Below are positions 52,651 to 60,152 of a stretch of DNA of 64,000 nucleotides, in pieces. The stretch is from Streptomyces sp. HmicA12 (lineage in GTDB: Bacteria; Actinomycetota; Actinomycetes; Streptomycetales; Streptomycetaceae), in NCBI RefSeq assembly GCF_000373565.1, contig NZ_KB891820.1, forward strand, positions 124,001 through 188,000, in the 5' to 3' direction. The notes under the pieces were generated by a model. That model was not told the DNA's origin. It did no database searches and was given only the letters and a program-made list of their open reading frames with translations. Position numbers and translations under genes: made by a program. Numbering within the stretch: position 1 is the stretch's first letter; each line of letters starts with the position of its first letter.

Positions 52651-52898
52651 ATCACCCGCCCACAGAACACGCCCTACTCCGTAGGAGTTTGTGGCACTAT
52701 GTGACCAACTCCCCTTGATGGGAACGGTGCTGGGTCGCACCACACAACAGAAGAGGCGGCACACGGCCGCCACCGGTACGCCGGAGCCCACGCCGGGGCA
52801 CGAGCTACACGCCACCACCTGGGCCACCACCTACCGGGATTGAGATTCGACGCCCCGCCCAAGGCGGGCTGCGTCGCCCTTCCCGAAAGGCGTACCTC
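52651..52898 (+). promoter_or_regulatory. Leader region upstream of the capsid gene
   Basis: These 248 bases separate the tightly packed replication genes from the capsid gene, so the capsid may have its own promoter or processing site; I cannot pinpoint a convincing -35/-10 pair. Near the 3' end CCCGCCCAAGGCGGG (52855-52869) forms a short hairpin, followed by GAAAGG before the capsid ATG. A possible 41-codon frame lies inside. Confidence 0.4.
52718..52843 (+). CDS. Possible 41-residue basic protein before the capsid gene
   Basis: ATG 52718 to TGA 52841-52843 encodes a Thr/Arg/His-rich peptide beginning MGTVLGRTTQQKRRHTAATG. It has no convincing ribosome-binding site and no recognised relative. 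It is listed only because it fills the otherwise empty gap before the capsid gene. Confidence 0.2.
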   Translation: MGTVLGRTTQQKRRHTAATGTPEPTPGHELHATTWATTYRD

Positions 52899-54242
52899 AT
52901 GACCCCCAACGTCTCCCTGCCCCACCTCCGCGCCGCCCGCTCCCAGGCCAAGGCCGACATGGACGCCATCCTGGCGACCGTCGAGGCCGAGAAGCGCTCC
53001 AGCCTCTCCACCGACGAGCAGACGGACTTCTCCGCCAAGCGCGACGAGATCCGCGCACTCGACGAGCAGATCGAGAGCGCAGAAGCCGCGGAGCAGCGCT
53101 CCGACGCCGCGGCCGAGCTCCGCGCCCGGTACGCGCCCAAGACGGCCTCCCTGAGCGTCACCAGCAACGAGACGACCTACCGCAAGGGCGACGTGCACGG
53201 GCACTCCTGGGTGCGCGACATGACCGCCGTGGCGCTGCGGGCCGACGCCGACGCGGCCGGCCGCCTGCACCGCAACACGCGGGAAGTCGCCCTGGAAACC
53301 CGCGCCCTGTCGACGACCGACGGATCCGGCGGCGAGTTCGTGCCCCCGCTGTGGCTCATCAACGAAGCCGTCACCCTCGCCCGCGCCGGGCGCGTCATCG
53401 CCGACCAGGTCCGCAAGCTGCCCCTGCCCCCGGGCACCGACACGATCAGCCTTCCCCGCATCGCGACCGGCACCGCGACCGCCGAGCAGGCCAGCCAGAA
53501 CACCGCGGTCCAGGACACCGACGCGACCACGAACAGCGTGAGCGCCAACGTGGCGACCATCGCGGGCAAGCAGACCGTCTCGCAGCAGCTCCTCGACCAG
53601 AGCCCGGTCAACATGGACGACGTCCTGCTCGCCGACCTCGTCGCCGACTACGCCGTCAAGCTCGACACGTTCGTCATCAGCAACAACGCGGCGAACAAGC
53701 GCGGCATCCTCAACGTGTCCGGCATCAACGCCATCACCTACACCGACGCCACCCCCACCGTCGGCGAGCTGTACGCCAAGGGTGCCGACGCCATCCAGCA
53801 GATCCACACCGGGCGGTTCCTGCCGCCCGACAAGGTGTTCATGCACCCCCGCCGGTGGGCCTGGTTCACCGCCAGCCTCGACACCCAGGGCCGGCCGCTC
53901 GTCGTACCCACCGCGAACATGCCGCAGAACGTCCTGGCCGCCATGGGCGACGTCGTCTCCGAAGGGTTCGTCGGCACCTTCCAGGGCCTGCCCGTCTACG
54001 TCGACCCCAACATCCCCACCAACCTGGGAGCAGGCACGAACGAGGACCGCATCATCGTCGCGCGCACCAACGACGTGCTGCTGTACGAGGGCGTGCTCAG
54101 GGCCGAAGCCTTCCGCGAGACCCTGGCCGGCCAGCTGTCCGTGCTGCTGCGCGTGTTCAACTACGCGGCCATCCACGCCGAGCGGTACCCCAAGGCCGTC
54201 AGCGTCATCGGTGGAACCGGCCTGGTGCCCCCGGTGTTCTAG
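52899..54242 (+). CDS. HK97-family phage major capsid protein
   Basis: A 447-residue capsid protein. Residues about 10-75 are a charged coiled-coil delta-like scaffolding region (AEKRSSLSTDEQTDFSAKRD). A linker leads to TTDGSGGEFVPPLWLINEAV (139-158), the usual start of the mature HK97 fold, followed by N-arm/E-loop, P- and A-domain-like sequence (KVFMHPRRWAWF, GTFQGLPVYVDPNIP, VLLRVFNYAAIH). The gene is full length with no frameshift. It stands alone: no portal, protease, terminase or tail gene is in the element. It follows the replication operon in the same direction and is probably terminated at 54439-54472. Confidence 0.9.
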   Translation: MTPNVSLPHLRAARSQAKADMDAILATVEAEKRSSLSTDEQTDFSAKRDEIRALDEQIESAEAAEQRSDAAAELRARYAPKTASLSVTSNETTYRKGDVHGHSWVRDMTAVALRADADAAGRLHRNTREVALETRALSTTDGSGGEFVPPLWLINEAVTLARAGRVIADQVRKLPLPPGTDTISLPRIATGTATAEQASQNTAVQDTDATTNSVSANVATIAGKQTVSQQLLDQSPVNMDDVLLADLVADYAVKLDTFVISNNAANKRGILNVSGINAITYTDATPTVGELYAKGADAIQQIHTGRFLPPDKVFMHPRRWAWFTASLDTQGRPLVVPTANMPQNVLAAMGDVVSEGFVGTFQGLPVYVDPNIPTNLGAGTNEDRIIVARTNDVLLYEGVLRAEAFRETLAGQLSVLLRVFNYAAIHAERYPKAVSVIGGTGLVPPVF

Positions 54243-54489
54243 ACCCGGCAGGGCGTCAAACCGCGATGTCAGCGCACGCGGCAAGGCAGTGAGGCCCGCT
54301 TCCAGGCCCATGACCTGCCTGCGCCCTGCCACATCACGACCCGTCACCACGCGTGGCGGGTCGTCGGTGCGTCCGCCGTCGAGCGGAAGCACACGAGAGG
54401 CGCCGAGCAGAGCCGGACCACTTTTTAAGAGTGCAGATGGGCGACCCAAACGCCCTTCTCGCCCGATTTTTTGCGCGGCCAAAAATCAT

Positions 54490-54612
54490 CCGCTAATCCG
54501 GCGAGCTCGGCTCCAGCGATTTAGCGGCTGTCACTCTGCGTGATGCACGCTGAGCTGATCTTGAAGGCGCCCGTCCGCTAATCCGCTGGCGCTGGCTTCA
54601 GTGGATTAGCGA
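54490..54612. repeat. Two tandem stem-loops with CCGCTAATCC arms
   Basis: CCGCTAATCC begins both copies (54490-54499; 54575-54584). The right arms are GATTTAGCGG (54518-54527, imperfect) and GGATTAGCG (54603-54611, perfect). Loops share GGCGAGCTC/TGGCGCTGG-like sequence. The 85-bp period gives two similar cruciform sites, candidates for protein binding in transfer or packaging. Confidence 0.6.
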
Positions 54613-54673
54613 GTACAGGCCCCGTGCGCGCAGACCGTCAACAGCCGAACCGCCCCACCCTGAACGCAAAGAA

Positions 54674-54704
54674 GGGCCCCGCCACGGCGATCGTGGCGGG
54701 GCCC
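54674..54704 (-). terminator. Terminator of the leftward transfer operon
   Basis: A perfect 12-bp stem GGGCCCCGCCAC / GTGGCGGGGCCC with a GGCGATC loop lies 22 bases beyond the stop of the last leftward gene. Confidence 0.8.
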
Positions 54705-54725
54705 TGGGGGCGAGCTCAGGTGGTC

Positions 54726-54986
54726 TCAGTGGTCTGCCCCGAACCGGTCCGGCGTGAGGCGCATGCCGTCGGCGCGGGTGCGACGCCAGGCGTTGTGTGC
54801 CCGCCGGCCGACGCGCAGCCGGAGCTTGGCGTCGTGGCAGCGCGAGCACATGCGGAGCTTGCCGCGGCGCTGCACCTTGCCGATGCCCTCGCACTTGCGG
54901 CACGGGGCGAACGGCTTGACCCAGCACAACACTGCGTAACCAGCGGCCCATCCGGTCAGGCCGAGGGCTATAGCGAGCCAGAACAT
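54726..54986 (-). CDS. Small membrane-anchored protein with DnaJ-like zinc finger
   Basis: An 86-residue protein with an N-terminal hydrophobic helix (residues 1-24) and a DnaJ-type CRKCEGIGKVQRRGKLRMCSRC zinc-ribbon (two CxxC pairs; shown in part). A basic C-terminus follows. Proteins like this occur next to traB in Streptomyces integrating elements. Function is unknown, but membrane association near TraB suggests a role in transfer. It is the last gene of the leftward operon. Confidence 0.75.
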   Translation of the reverse strand: MFWLAIALGLTGWAAGYAVLCWVKPFAPCRKCEGIGKVQRRGKLRMCSRCHDAKLRLRVGRRAHNAWRRTRADGMRLTPDRFGADH

Positions 54987-55030
54987 GGGTGTCCTCCTGC
55001 TGAAGTGGGTGTTTCCCGTTTCCTGGGGCC

Positions 55031-55120
55031 GCCCCTGCTAGACGCTAGGTGCCTGTTCAGGGGCGCTTTTTGGTGCTAGCGGGCCTGCTAGACCTAGCGG
55101 GTGGGGGTGCTAGGTCTAGC
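55031..55120. repeat. GCTAG palindrome cluster beside traB, candidate transfer locus (clt)
   Basis: GCTAGACCTAGC (55087-55098) and its reverse complement GCTAGGTCTAGC (55109-55120) are ten bases apart. A variant GCTAGACGCTAGG lies at 55037-55049 and GCTAGC at 55075-55080. A hairpin GCCCCTG...CAGGGGC with TTTTT after it (55031-55070, plus-strand sense) encloses the variant. The cluster is 13-100 bases beyond the traB stop, where TraB-recognition repeats are often located. Confidence 0.6.
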
Positions 55121-55132
55121 GGCCGTACTGGG

Positions 55133-57223
55133 CTATGCGGCGCTCCGGTCGGCGTCACGGCGAGTGATGGCGGCGGCGATGTCGGCACGCTGGATGCCGC
55201 GCCGGTTGGCGCCCTCGCCTTCGTCGGTCTGCCCCCACACCTGGCCTGTCTTGATGCCCCACGGCTTGAGCGCGGTCGTGACGTTCTCGCCCTTCCACTC
55301 GCCGTAGACGTCCGGCCTCAGGTCGGCGAGACGGGCGGCGATGCGCTCGCACCAGACGGCCTTCTCGTCGACACCGATGGACTTGAGGACGTCGCCGAGG
55401 ACGTCGAGGCCGGCCACCTTCGCGGGCCCCTCGCCGAGAGCGTGGCCGGTGATGTTGCCGTAGTCCTCGCGCATCTTCCGGGCTCGAGCGACGACCAGTT
55501 CGGCCTTCGGGGCGTCGATGAACGCGGACGAGACGATGCGGGGTTCGTCGCCCTCGCCGGCCATCCAGCAGATGCCCAGGTCTCGGCGGCTGAACATGGT
55601 GGCGCGGATACCGGACTTGTAGGCGCCGGTGCTGAGGATGAGGTCGTTCGCGGTGTGGCCCATGACCTTGAGCGCGAACCGCAGGATCGCGTTCGCGCTG
55701 ATGCCCGTGGGCAGTGACTTCGCGTCCGGGCGCTGGGTGGCGTACATGCCGATGATGCCGAGCGCGGGGCCGCGCTTGGTGATGTCGGTGCAGATGGATT
55801 CCAGCTCGGCGCCGTACTTGTCGTGCTCGAACAGCACCTGGCACTCGTCGATGCTGATGGCGATCGGGTGCAGGCCGAGGGACTTGTCGTTGGCCAGAGC
55901 CGGGGTGACCTTCGACTCGGGGCAGCGGGAGCGCGGCAGGCTCTTGATGACCTTCGCTCGGCGCCGCAGCTCGGCCTTGATCTCCCGCAGCGCGTGCAGG
56001 ATGTACTCGATGTCCTCGTCCTCCTCGCCCGCCCGGTAGCGGTGGCAGACCGGTTCCAGGGCGCCGAAGTCGCCTGTGCCTTTCAGGTCGAACGCCAGCA
56101 GCACGGCCCGCGGGTCGAGGGCGCAGATCAGCATCAGCAGCCTGAGCAGGAACGTCTTGCCCATGCGGGGGACAGCGCCGATGACAATCGACGCGAACAT
56201 GAGGGTGACCTCAACCCACCGCATCCGCTGGTCGTTGCCGAAGACGACCGGCTTGAACAGGTCGACGCGGCCGTCCTTCAGCAGCGGCCAGGCCGGCTTC
56301 GACTGCTCGTTCATCGGCTTGTCACCGACCCACAGGACGAGGCGCCCCTCGTGCTCGTCCTCGTCGCCGGACGGCCACACGCAGCCGACCTTGCGGCGCA
56401 GACCGGAAGCGAGCTGCTCCCGCTTCTCCATCACGTCGTCGGGGGTGACGCCGTAAGGCAGGTCGAGGTCGGCTCGGTAGCCGGGCCCGTCCCGGGTGAT
56501 TTCGCTGGTGAAGCGCATCCCGTCCATGTCGCCGCCCCTCTTGATGGCGGCCGAGACCTTCGGGTTGCCGATGCTGTCGAGGGCGCGCAGCACGATCGTG
56601 CCGGTCAGCTTCTGCAGCTCGGTGCGCATCACGGCCGGGCCGATGACGGGCGCGTCGGGCTGCTGGCCGAAGTAGCCGAGGGTGAGCACCCCGCCGGCGG
56701 CGAACACCCACAGGAACTCGGGGGCGATGACGTACAGGAACAGGGCGAAGCCGAGGCCGAAGATCATGGCGACGACCGTGACCAGGCCGCGCAGCCGTAC
56801 CCGGTTGCCGCGCAGGCGGGCCAGGTGCAGGTAGTCGTCGACGTCTTCCTTGCGCACGGCGTAGTCGCGCAGCGGTGCGGCTTCCCGGTCCCACAGCCAC
56901 CTGTTCGTCGACGCCACGAACCGGCAGGCGCCACGCGGCGACATGGCGGTCAACTGGAGGCTGTACCAGGGCAGGCGCAGCCCGTGGTACAGCGAGGCGT
57001 ACCCGGCGCGCGCACTGGTGTGTTTGGCGGCTGCGGCGAACTCGGTGCGGCCCTTCAGCCATGCGGGCAGGATCGGCCGGCGCTTCTCCTTGACGACGCC
57101 AGGCTTGGGCAGGTTCGGGTTGTCGACGGGTACCGGCGTACTCGGTGTCTCCGCCGCTTCGGGTACGGCGAGTACGGGCGTGTCAGGGGGCTCGGTAGTG
57201 GCGGGTACGAAGGTGTCCGTCAT
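55133..57223 (-). CDS. traB: TraB/FtsK-SpoIIIE-type DNA translocase
   Basis: A 696-residue protein. The Pro-rich N-terminus is followed by two hydrophobic helices (about 146-185) and an FtsK-type motor with Walker A GAVPRMGKT (349-357) and Walker B HPIAISIDE (452-460). The C-terminal ~70 residues, containing TGQVWGQTDEGEGANRRGIQ, are compatible with the winged-helix that reads specific DNA repeats in TraB/FtsK. TraB alone moves double-stranded DNA between hyphae in Streptomyces conjugation. In this capsid-bearing element a role in packaging could also be imagined. Confidence 0.9.
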   Translation of the reverse strand: MTDTFVPATTEPPDTPVLAVPEAAETPSTPVPVDNPNLPKPGVVKEKRRPILPAWLKGRTEFAAAAKHTSARAGYASLYHGLRLPWYSLQLTAMSPRGACRFVASTNRWLWDREAAPLRDYAVRKEDVDDYLHLARLRGNRVRLRGLVTVVAMIFGLGFALFLYVIAPEFLWVFAAGGVLTLGYFGQQPDAPVIGPAVMRTELQKLTGTIVLRALDSIGNPKVSAAIKRGGDMDGMRFTSEITRDGPGYRADLDLPYGVTPDDVMEKREQLASGLRRKVGCVWPSGDEDEHEGRLVLWVGDKPMNEQSKPAWPLLKDGRVDLFKPVVFGNDQRMRWVEVTLMFASIVIGAVPRMGKTFLLRLLMLICALDPRAVLLAFDLKGTGDFGALEPVCHRYRAGEEDEDIEYILHALREIKAELRRRAKVIKSLPRSRCPESKVTPALANDKSLGLHPIAISIDECQVLFEHDKYGAELESICTDITKRGPALGIIGMYATQRPDAKSLPTGISANAILRFALKVMGHTANDLILSTGAYKSGIRATMFSRRDLGICWMAGEGDEPRIVSSAFIDAPKAELVVARARKMREDYGNITGHALGEGPAKVAGLDVLGDVLKSIGVDEKAVWCERIAARLADLRPDVYGEWKGENVTTALKPWGIKTGQVWGQTDEGEGANRRGIQRADIAAAITRRDADRSAA

Positions 57224-57310
57224 GCTGGTCTCTCCGGTTGCTCGTCAGGGTGATCGGGAGCACGGGGCGGCCGGGTGTACCTGGCCGGGTACGGCCGCCC
57301 CGTGGCGTAC

Positions 57311-57478
57311 CTACTTCTCGGCGGCGCGTTCGCCGCGCAGCTGGGCGTTGTCCTTGATGCGCTCCAGGCGCCGCTTCTGCCGGTCGGTGAGGTTGCCGCC
57401 GCGCACCATGGCGACGCCGATCGTGAGCCCGTTCAAGGCGATCTCGGTGGCGGTGTACTTGGGCTTGGGCTTAGCCAC
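57311..57478 (-). CDS. Small helical protein of unknown function
   Basis: A 55-residue protein (start MAKPKPKYTATEIALNGLTI) with a basic, helical C-terminus. The GTG at 57478 overlaps the stop of the upstream 73-residue gene by eight bases, and the gene precedes traB by 87 bases. Overlap and operon position support it as real. No family is recognised. Confidence 0.6.
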   Translation of the reverse strand: MAKPKPKYTATEIALNGLTIGVAMVRGGNLTDRQKRRLERIKDNAQLRGERAAEK

Positions 57479-57692
57479 GGCTGGTCTCCTCAGCGGTCTC
57501 GGGCAGCTGGTCGGCGAGTGCGGTGAAGGCGCGGGAGGTGTCGGCCCACAGGGAGCCGGCCGCGGCGTACCGCTCGATGCGGTACTGGTCGTCGCGGTTG
57601 CTGCTGCGGGCGTAGTCCTCGGCGCGGACGGCGAGCTGGGCTGCGCTCTTCGCGGCGTTCTCCGCCTCGATCAATGCCTGTTCACGGGTCAT
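57471..57692 (-). CDS. Small helical protein of unknown function
   Basis: A 73-residue, Ala-rich, charged helical protein (MTREQALIEAENAAKSAAQL...). Its ATG at 57692 is preceded by TGAGGAG. The next gene upstream ends 10 bases away. It is probably part of the transfer operon. No function is recognised. Confidence 0.65.
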   Translation of the reverse strand: MTREQALIEAENAAKSAAQLAVRAEDYARSSNRDDQYRIERYAAAGSLWADTSRAFTALADQLPETAEETSRG

Positions 57693-57702
57693 GTGCTTCT
57701 CC

Positions 57703-57867
57703 TCAGGTGACGATCTGGCCCTTGTGCTGGGAGGCGGCGCAGTTGATGCACGCCTGGCAGTCCTCGCCGGGCCCCAGGCCCTTGTGCGCCTCCTTCGAGG
57801 CGTAGGCGTGGAACCAGCACCGCCTGCACTGGCCGCGGGGCGGGTTGAGGGCTTTCCGGCTCGTCAT
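57703..57867 (-). CDS. Small zinc-ribbon-like protein
   Basis: A 54-residue protein with CRRCWFH and CQACINCAASQH, six Cys/His positions consistent with zinc binding. The ATG at 57867 has GAGGAG upstream. It reads in a different frame from the longer GC-driven reading frame over the same bases, and its motif spacing makes it the coding one. No family is known. Confidence 0.65.
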   Translation of the reverse strand: MTSRKALNPPRGQCRRCWFHAYASKEAHKGLGPGEDCQACINCAASQHKGQIVT

Positions 57868-57923
57868 GGGGCTCTCCTCGGTCGGTGGCCTGCCGGGTTG
57901 GCCGGCCCCACCGCACCCCCGCC

Positions 57924-57945
57924 GATGACTCCAATTGGAGTCATC
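57924..57945. promoter_or_regulatory. Perfect 22-bp palindrome in the transfer operon
   Basis: The central 20 bases are ATGACTCCAATTGGAGTCAT, flanked by G and C that extend the symmetry. It lies in the 100-base gap between two leftward genes. It could be an operator for an internal promoter or a hairpin controlling expression of traB and the small genes. Confidence 0.5.
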
Positions 57946-57967
57946 ACACGGAGGACGGAAGGGCAGG

Positions 57968-58273
57968 TCAGCCCTTGCTCTGCAGGTCGCGCCAGATGCT
58001 CCGCAGGATCAGCAGGCAGACGGTGGCGCAGGTTGCGCCGATCGCGATGGCCACGGCGAACAGCGAGGCGACCAGGCCGACGGACACGACCACGCCGCCG
58101 ATGACGAGCCACTTCGTCGGGTTGAACTCCTGCTTCACCGGCTGCGGTTGGGCGGGCTGCTGCTGTGCGTTGAGCAGCTGCTGAGCAGCGAGGATCGCGA
58201 GGATCTGCCGGGTCGTTTCCGAGTTCTCGGCGGCGGCCACCGCATCCCGGGCCGCCTTCTCGATGTCGCTCAC
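57968..58273 (-). CDS. Small membrane protein (Spd-like)
   Basis: A 101-residue protein. A helical, Gln-rich cytoplasmic half (residues 1-48) precedes a pair of hydrophobic segments (about 53-90) and a basic C-terminus. It overlaps the start of its neighbour in the order expected for intramycelial spread (Spd) proteins. These assist plasmid spreading through septal cross-walls in Streptomyces. The Spd assignment is by context and topology. Confidence 0.6.
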   Translation of the reverse strand: MSDIEKAARDAVAAAENSETTRQILAILAAQQLLNAQQQPAQPQPVKQEFNPTKWLVIGGVVVSVGLVASLFAVAIAIGATCATVCLLILRSIWRDLQSKG

Positions 58274-59022
58274 GGCGTCGCCCCCGCCAGCTGCTTCACG
58301 GCGTCGCGGAAGCCGTCCTGGTACTCCTTGGCCTTGTCCTGTCCCACGCCGAGCCGCTCCTTGATGACGCGGATGGACGGGACTTGACCGCCGAGGATCT
58401 CGTCACGGAACTGCATCGCAGCCCACCCGAGTTCGCGCTTGGACGACTCCCACGGCGGGACCTCAGGTACGTACTCGGCGCGTACCTCAGCGCGGGCACG
58501 CTGCACCTCGGCGGCGAGTGCGAGCGCCTTCTCGGCGGGCGCCGGCCGAGCCACGATCGGCAGCAGCCGGGCACCGTCAGGTACAGCCACGGGTACGGGC
58601 CGCACCGGGTCCGGCGCCACAGGTACGGGCTCGGCTTCGGGCACCGTCATGTACTCGGCAGGCTCCGGGTCGGCGTGGTCTTCCTCGCCGCGGGCCAGTG
58701 CGTGGGTACGCCACAGCGCCACCGGTACGAGGACGGAGACGACCACCACGAGGTCGAGGCTTACCTCCACAACCCCGGCTTCGAGGGCGTGAGCGGCCAC
58801 CTGCGCCGCGCACATCAGCACCAGCGACATCGCGACGTCGAGAGCCTTGAACCACTTCAGGGCCGCGATCACGTAGCAGTCGATCGACATGGGCAGCATG
58901 ACCGCGATGTACGGCTCGGCGCCGAGACGGCGGGCCAGCTCGTACTCGGCGATCGCCGTGTACGCCAGCCCGGCCCCGGTCGACGCGCGCCGGATCCATG
59001 TACGGGTCTCGTCGGAACTCAT
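58270..59022 (-). CDS. DUF2637-type membrane protein (SpdB-like)
   Basis: A 250-residue protein with three to four hydrophobic segments in residues 15-115 and a Pro/Val/Glu-rich linker. A C-terminal HTH-like domain (VPSIRVIKERLGVGQDKAKEYQ) resembles winged or sigma-like recognition helices. DUF2637 proteins with this layout are standard in Streptomyces conjugative elements and are considered spread proteins. It overlaps both neighbours by four bases. Confidence 0.8.
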   Translation of the reverse strand: MSSDETRTWIRRASTGAGLAYTAIAEYELARRLGAEPYIAVMLPMSIDCYVIAALKWFKALDVAMSLVLMCAAQVAAHALEAGVVEVSLDLVVVVSVLVPVALWRTHALARGEEDHADPEPAEYMTVPEAEPVPVAPDPVRPVPVAVPDGARLLPIVARPAPAEKALALAAEVQRARAEVRAEYVPEVPPWESSKRELGWAAMQFRDEILGGQVPSIRVIKERLGVGQDKAKEYQDGFRDAVKQLAGATP

Positions 59023-59186
59023 GCTGCCCCCCGCTCGTGCATCTGGGCGCAGAGGTCGCGCCACTGCAGATGGGTCGCGCAGGTGGAGCGTCGTTCGGCC
59101 GGCACCTGCGTGACGTGCTCGACGTGCAGCTTGCGCAGCAGGTCGTCGGACGCGTCCGCAGGCATGCGGGCCACGGTGGCGGTCAT
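59019..59186 (-). CDS. Small unknown protein of the transfer operon
   Basis: A 55-residue protein (MTATVARMPADASDDLLRKL...) with CATHLQW and DLCAQMH, which could bind a metal. It overlaps both neighbours by four bases (ATGA junctions), supporting translation. No family is recognised. Confidence 0.6.
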   Translation of the reverse strand: MTATVARMPADASDDLLRKLHVEHVTQVPAERRSTCATHLQWRDLCAQMHERGAA

Positions 59187-59560
59187 GACTCGCCCCCTTC
59201 TTCGAGGGCTTCCAGCTGGCGGGCGAGTGCCTTCAGTCGCCCGAGCCCGTAGATGACGAGCGCGTCGACGACGTCCCGGAGGGACGCGGCGTTGAACTCG
59301 TGGTCGCCGTCGGTCTCGATGGTCACGACCGGCCTCGTGGTGCCGTGCGTGCTGAAGGGCCGCTGCATCAAGGAGGCGGCGAGCGTCTGCACCTGGCCGT
59401 GACAGATCGTGTCGAGCAGCAGTGGCACCTCGGCGCCCTGGTGCTGGATGTCCTCGCGGTAGCCCCCGGCCGGGTGGTTGCCGAGGCACCACACCGGCTC
59501 GGTGAACCGAACGGTGCCGTGGTCGATCGTCGGCACGACGACCGTGCGGAGCTCGCTCAT
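59183..59560 (-). CDS. Conserved unknown protein of Streptomyces integrating elements (DUF6907-like)
   Basis: A 125-residue soluble protein. WCLGNHPAGGYREDIQHQG near residue 24 has a Cys/His pattern shared with the 159-residue protein two genes upstream (PNWCTEDHADEWQHSVDDVSHWGD), so the two are probably paralogues. The C-terminal half is helical. Such proteins are common in AICEs. Function is not known. Confidence 0.65.
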   Translation of the reverse strand: MSELRTVVVPTIDHGTVRFTEPVWCLGNHPAGGYREDIQHQGAEVPLLLDTICHGQVQTLAASLMQRPFSTHGTTRPVVTIETDGDHEFNAASLRDVVDALVIYGLGRLKALARQLEALEEGGES

Positions 59561-59673
59561 GCGGCACCCCCGCGGCGACCCTTGCGGGAGAGACGACGAA
59601 CGTCCCGCTTCGACAGCTGGTCGGGCGTGACCCGGCAGCGGTTCGTGACGACGTTGTGGTTACGGCGCGGCAT
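59557..59673 (-). CDS. Tiny basic protein
   Basis: A 38-residue, strongly basic protein (MPRRNHNVVTNRCRVTPDQL...) ending in LSRKGRRGGAA. It exactly fills the space between two genes and overlaps each by a few bases. This is the main evidence that it is translated. It may bind nucleic acid; the function is unknown. Confidence 0.5.
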   Translation of the reverse strand: MPRRNHNVVTNRCRVTPDQLSKRDVRRLSRKGRRGGAA

Positions 59674-60152
59674 CAGGCGACACCACCCTGACGGACACGG
59701 CGCAGAGCCTCGTCCATGTCCGGGTCCGAGTCGCCGTTGGCCTGGCTGGCAACCCGGGCGGCTTCGCGGATCTTCCCCGCCAGCTTGATGAGGTCGTCCG
59801 CGATCTCGTCGGCCATTTGCGAGGTGAGGTGCCGGTCACCAGCCGCAGTCTCGACGAGGACGTGAGCCCCGCGCATACGAGCGTCCGCAGAGTAGGGATC
59901 GGCGAACACGCGGGCCGACAGGTCCAGCGCGGCGTCATCCTGAGTGAAGGACGGGATGCTCGCGCCGAAGTAGTCGCCCCAGTGAGAGACGTCGTCAACG
60001 GAGTGCTGCCACTCGTCGGCATGGTCCTCGGTGCACCAGTTGGGGCACTCGACGTAGACGAGGGCCTGGCCCTTCGTGGGCGAGCCGATTGTGGCCGGCA
60101 CCAGCTTGAAGCCGGGGCGGGTCGCAGGGGGTGTCTGGACGATGGCAGTCAC
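59673..60152 (-). CDS. Conserved unknown protein (DUF6907-like)
   Basis: A 159-residue soluble protein starting at GTG 60152. The ECPNWCTEDHADEWQH segment (residues ~35-50) has a potential Cys/His metal site, followed by a beta-rich part and a helical C-terminus. It is related by pattern to the 125-residue protein downstream. It is the second gene of the leftward operon. The role in transfer is unknown. Confidence 0.68.
   Translation of the reverse strand: MTAIVQTPPATRPGFKLVPATIGSPTKGQALVYVECPNWCTEDHADEWQHSVDDVSHWGDYFGASIPSFTQDDAALDLSARVFADPYSADARMRGAHVLVETAAGDRHLTSQMADEIADDLIKLAGKIREAARVASQANGDSDPDMDEALRRVRQGGVA

Larger units (their letters stand above)
54243..54725. other. Noncoding convergence zone between capsid and transfer operons
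   Basis: There is no supportable gene in this 483-base stretch. From left to right it contains a weak terminator for the capsid gene (GGGCG/CGCCC hairpin followed by TTTTTT, 54439-54472), two related stem-loops (54490-54527 and 54575-54612) and the strong terminator of the leftward transfer operon (54674-54704). A noncoding site of this size is unusual in so compact an element. Confidence 0.65.

Noticed and set aside
52899..54242. Interpretation of the capsid-like gene as an encapsulin nanocompartment.
   Set aside because: Encapsulins are shorter (about 270-300 residues), lack the N-terminal delta-like coiled coil and usually have a cargo enzyme next door. This gene has phage capsid features and no cargo candidate.
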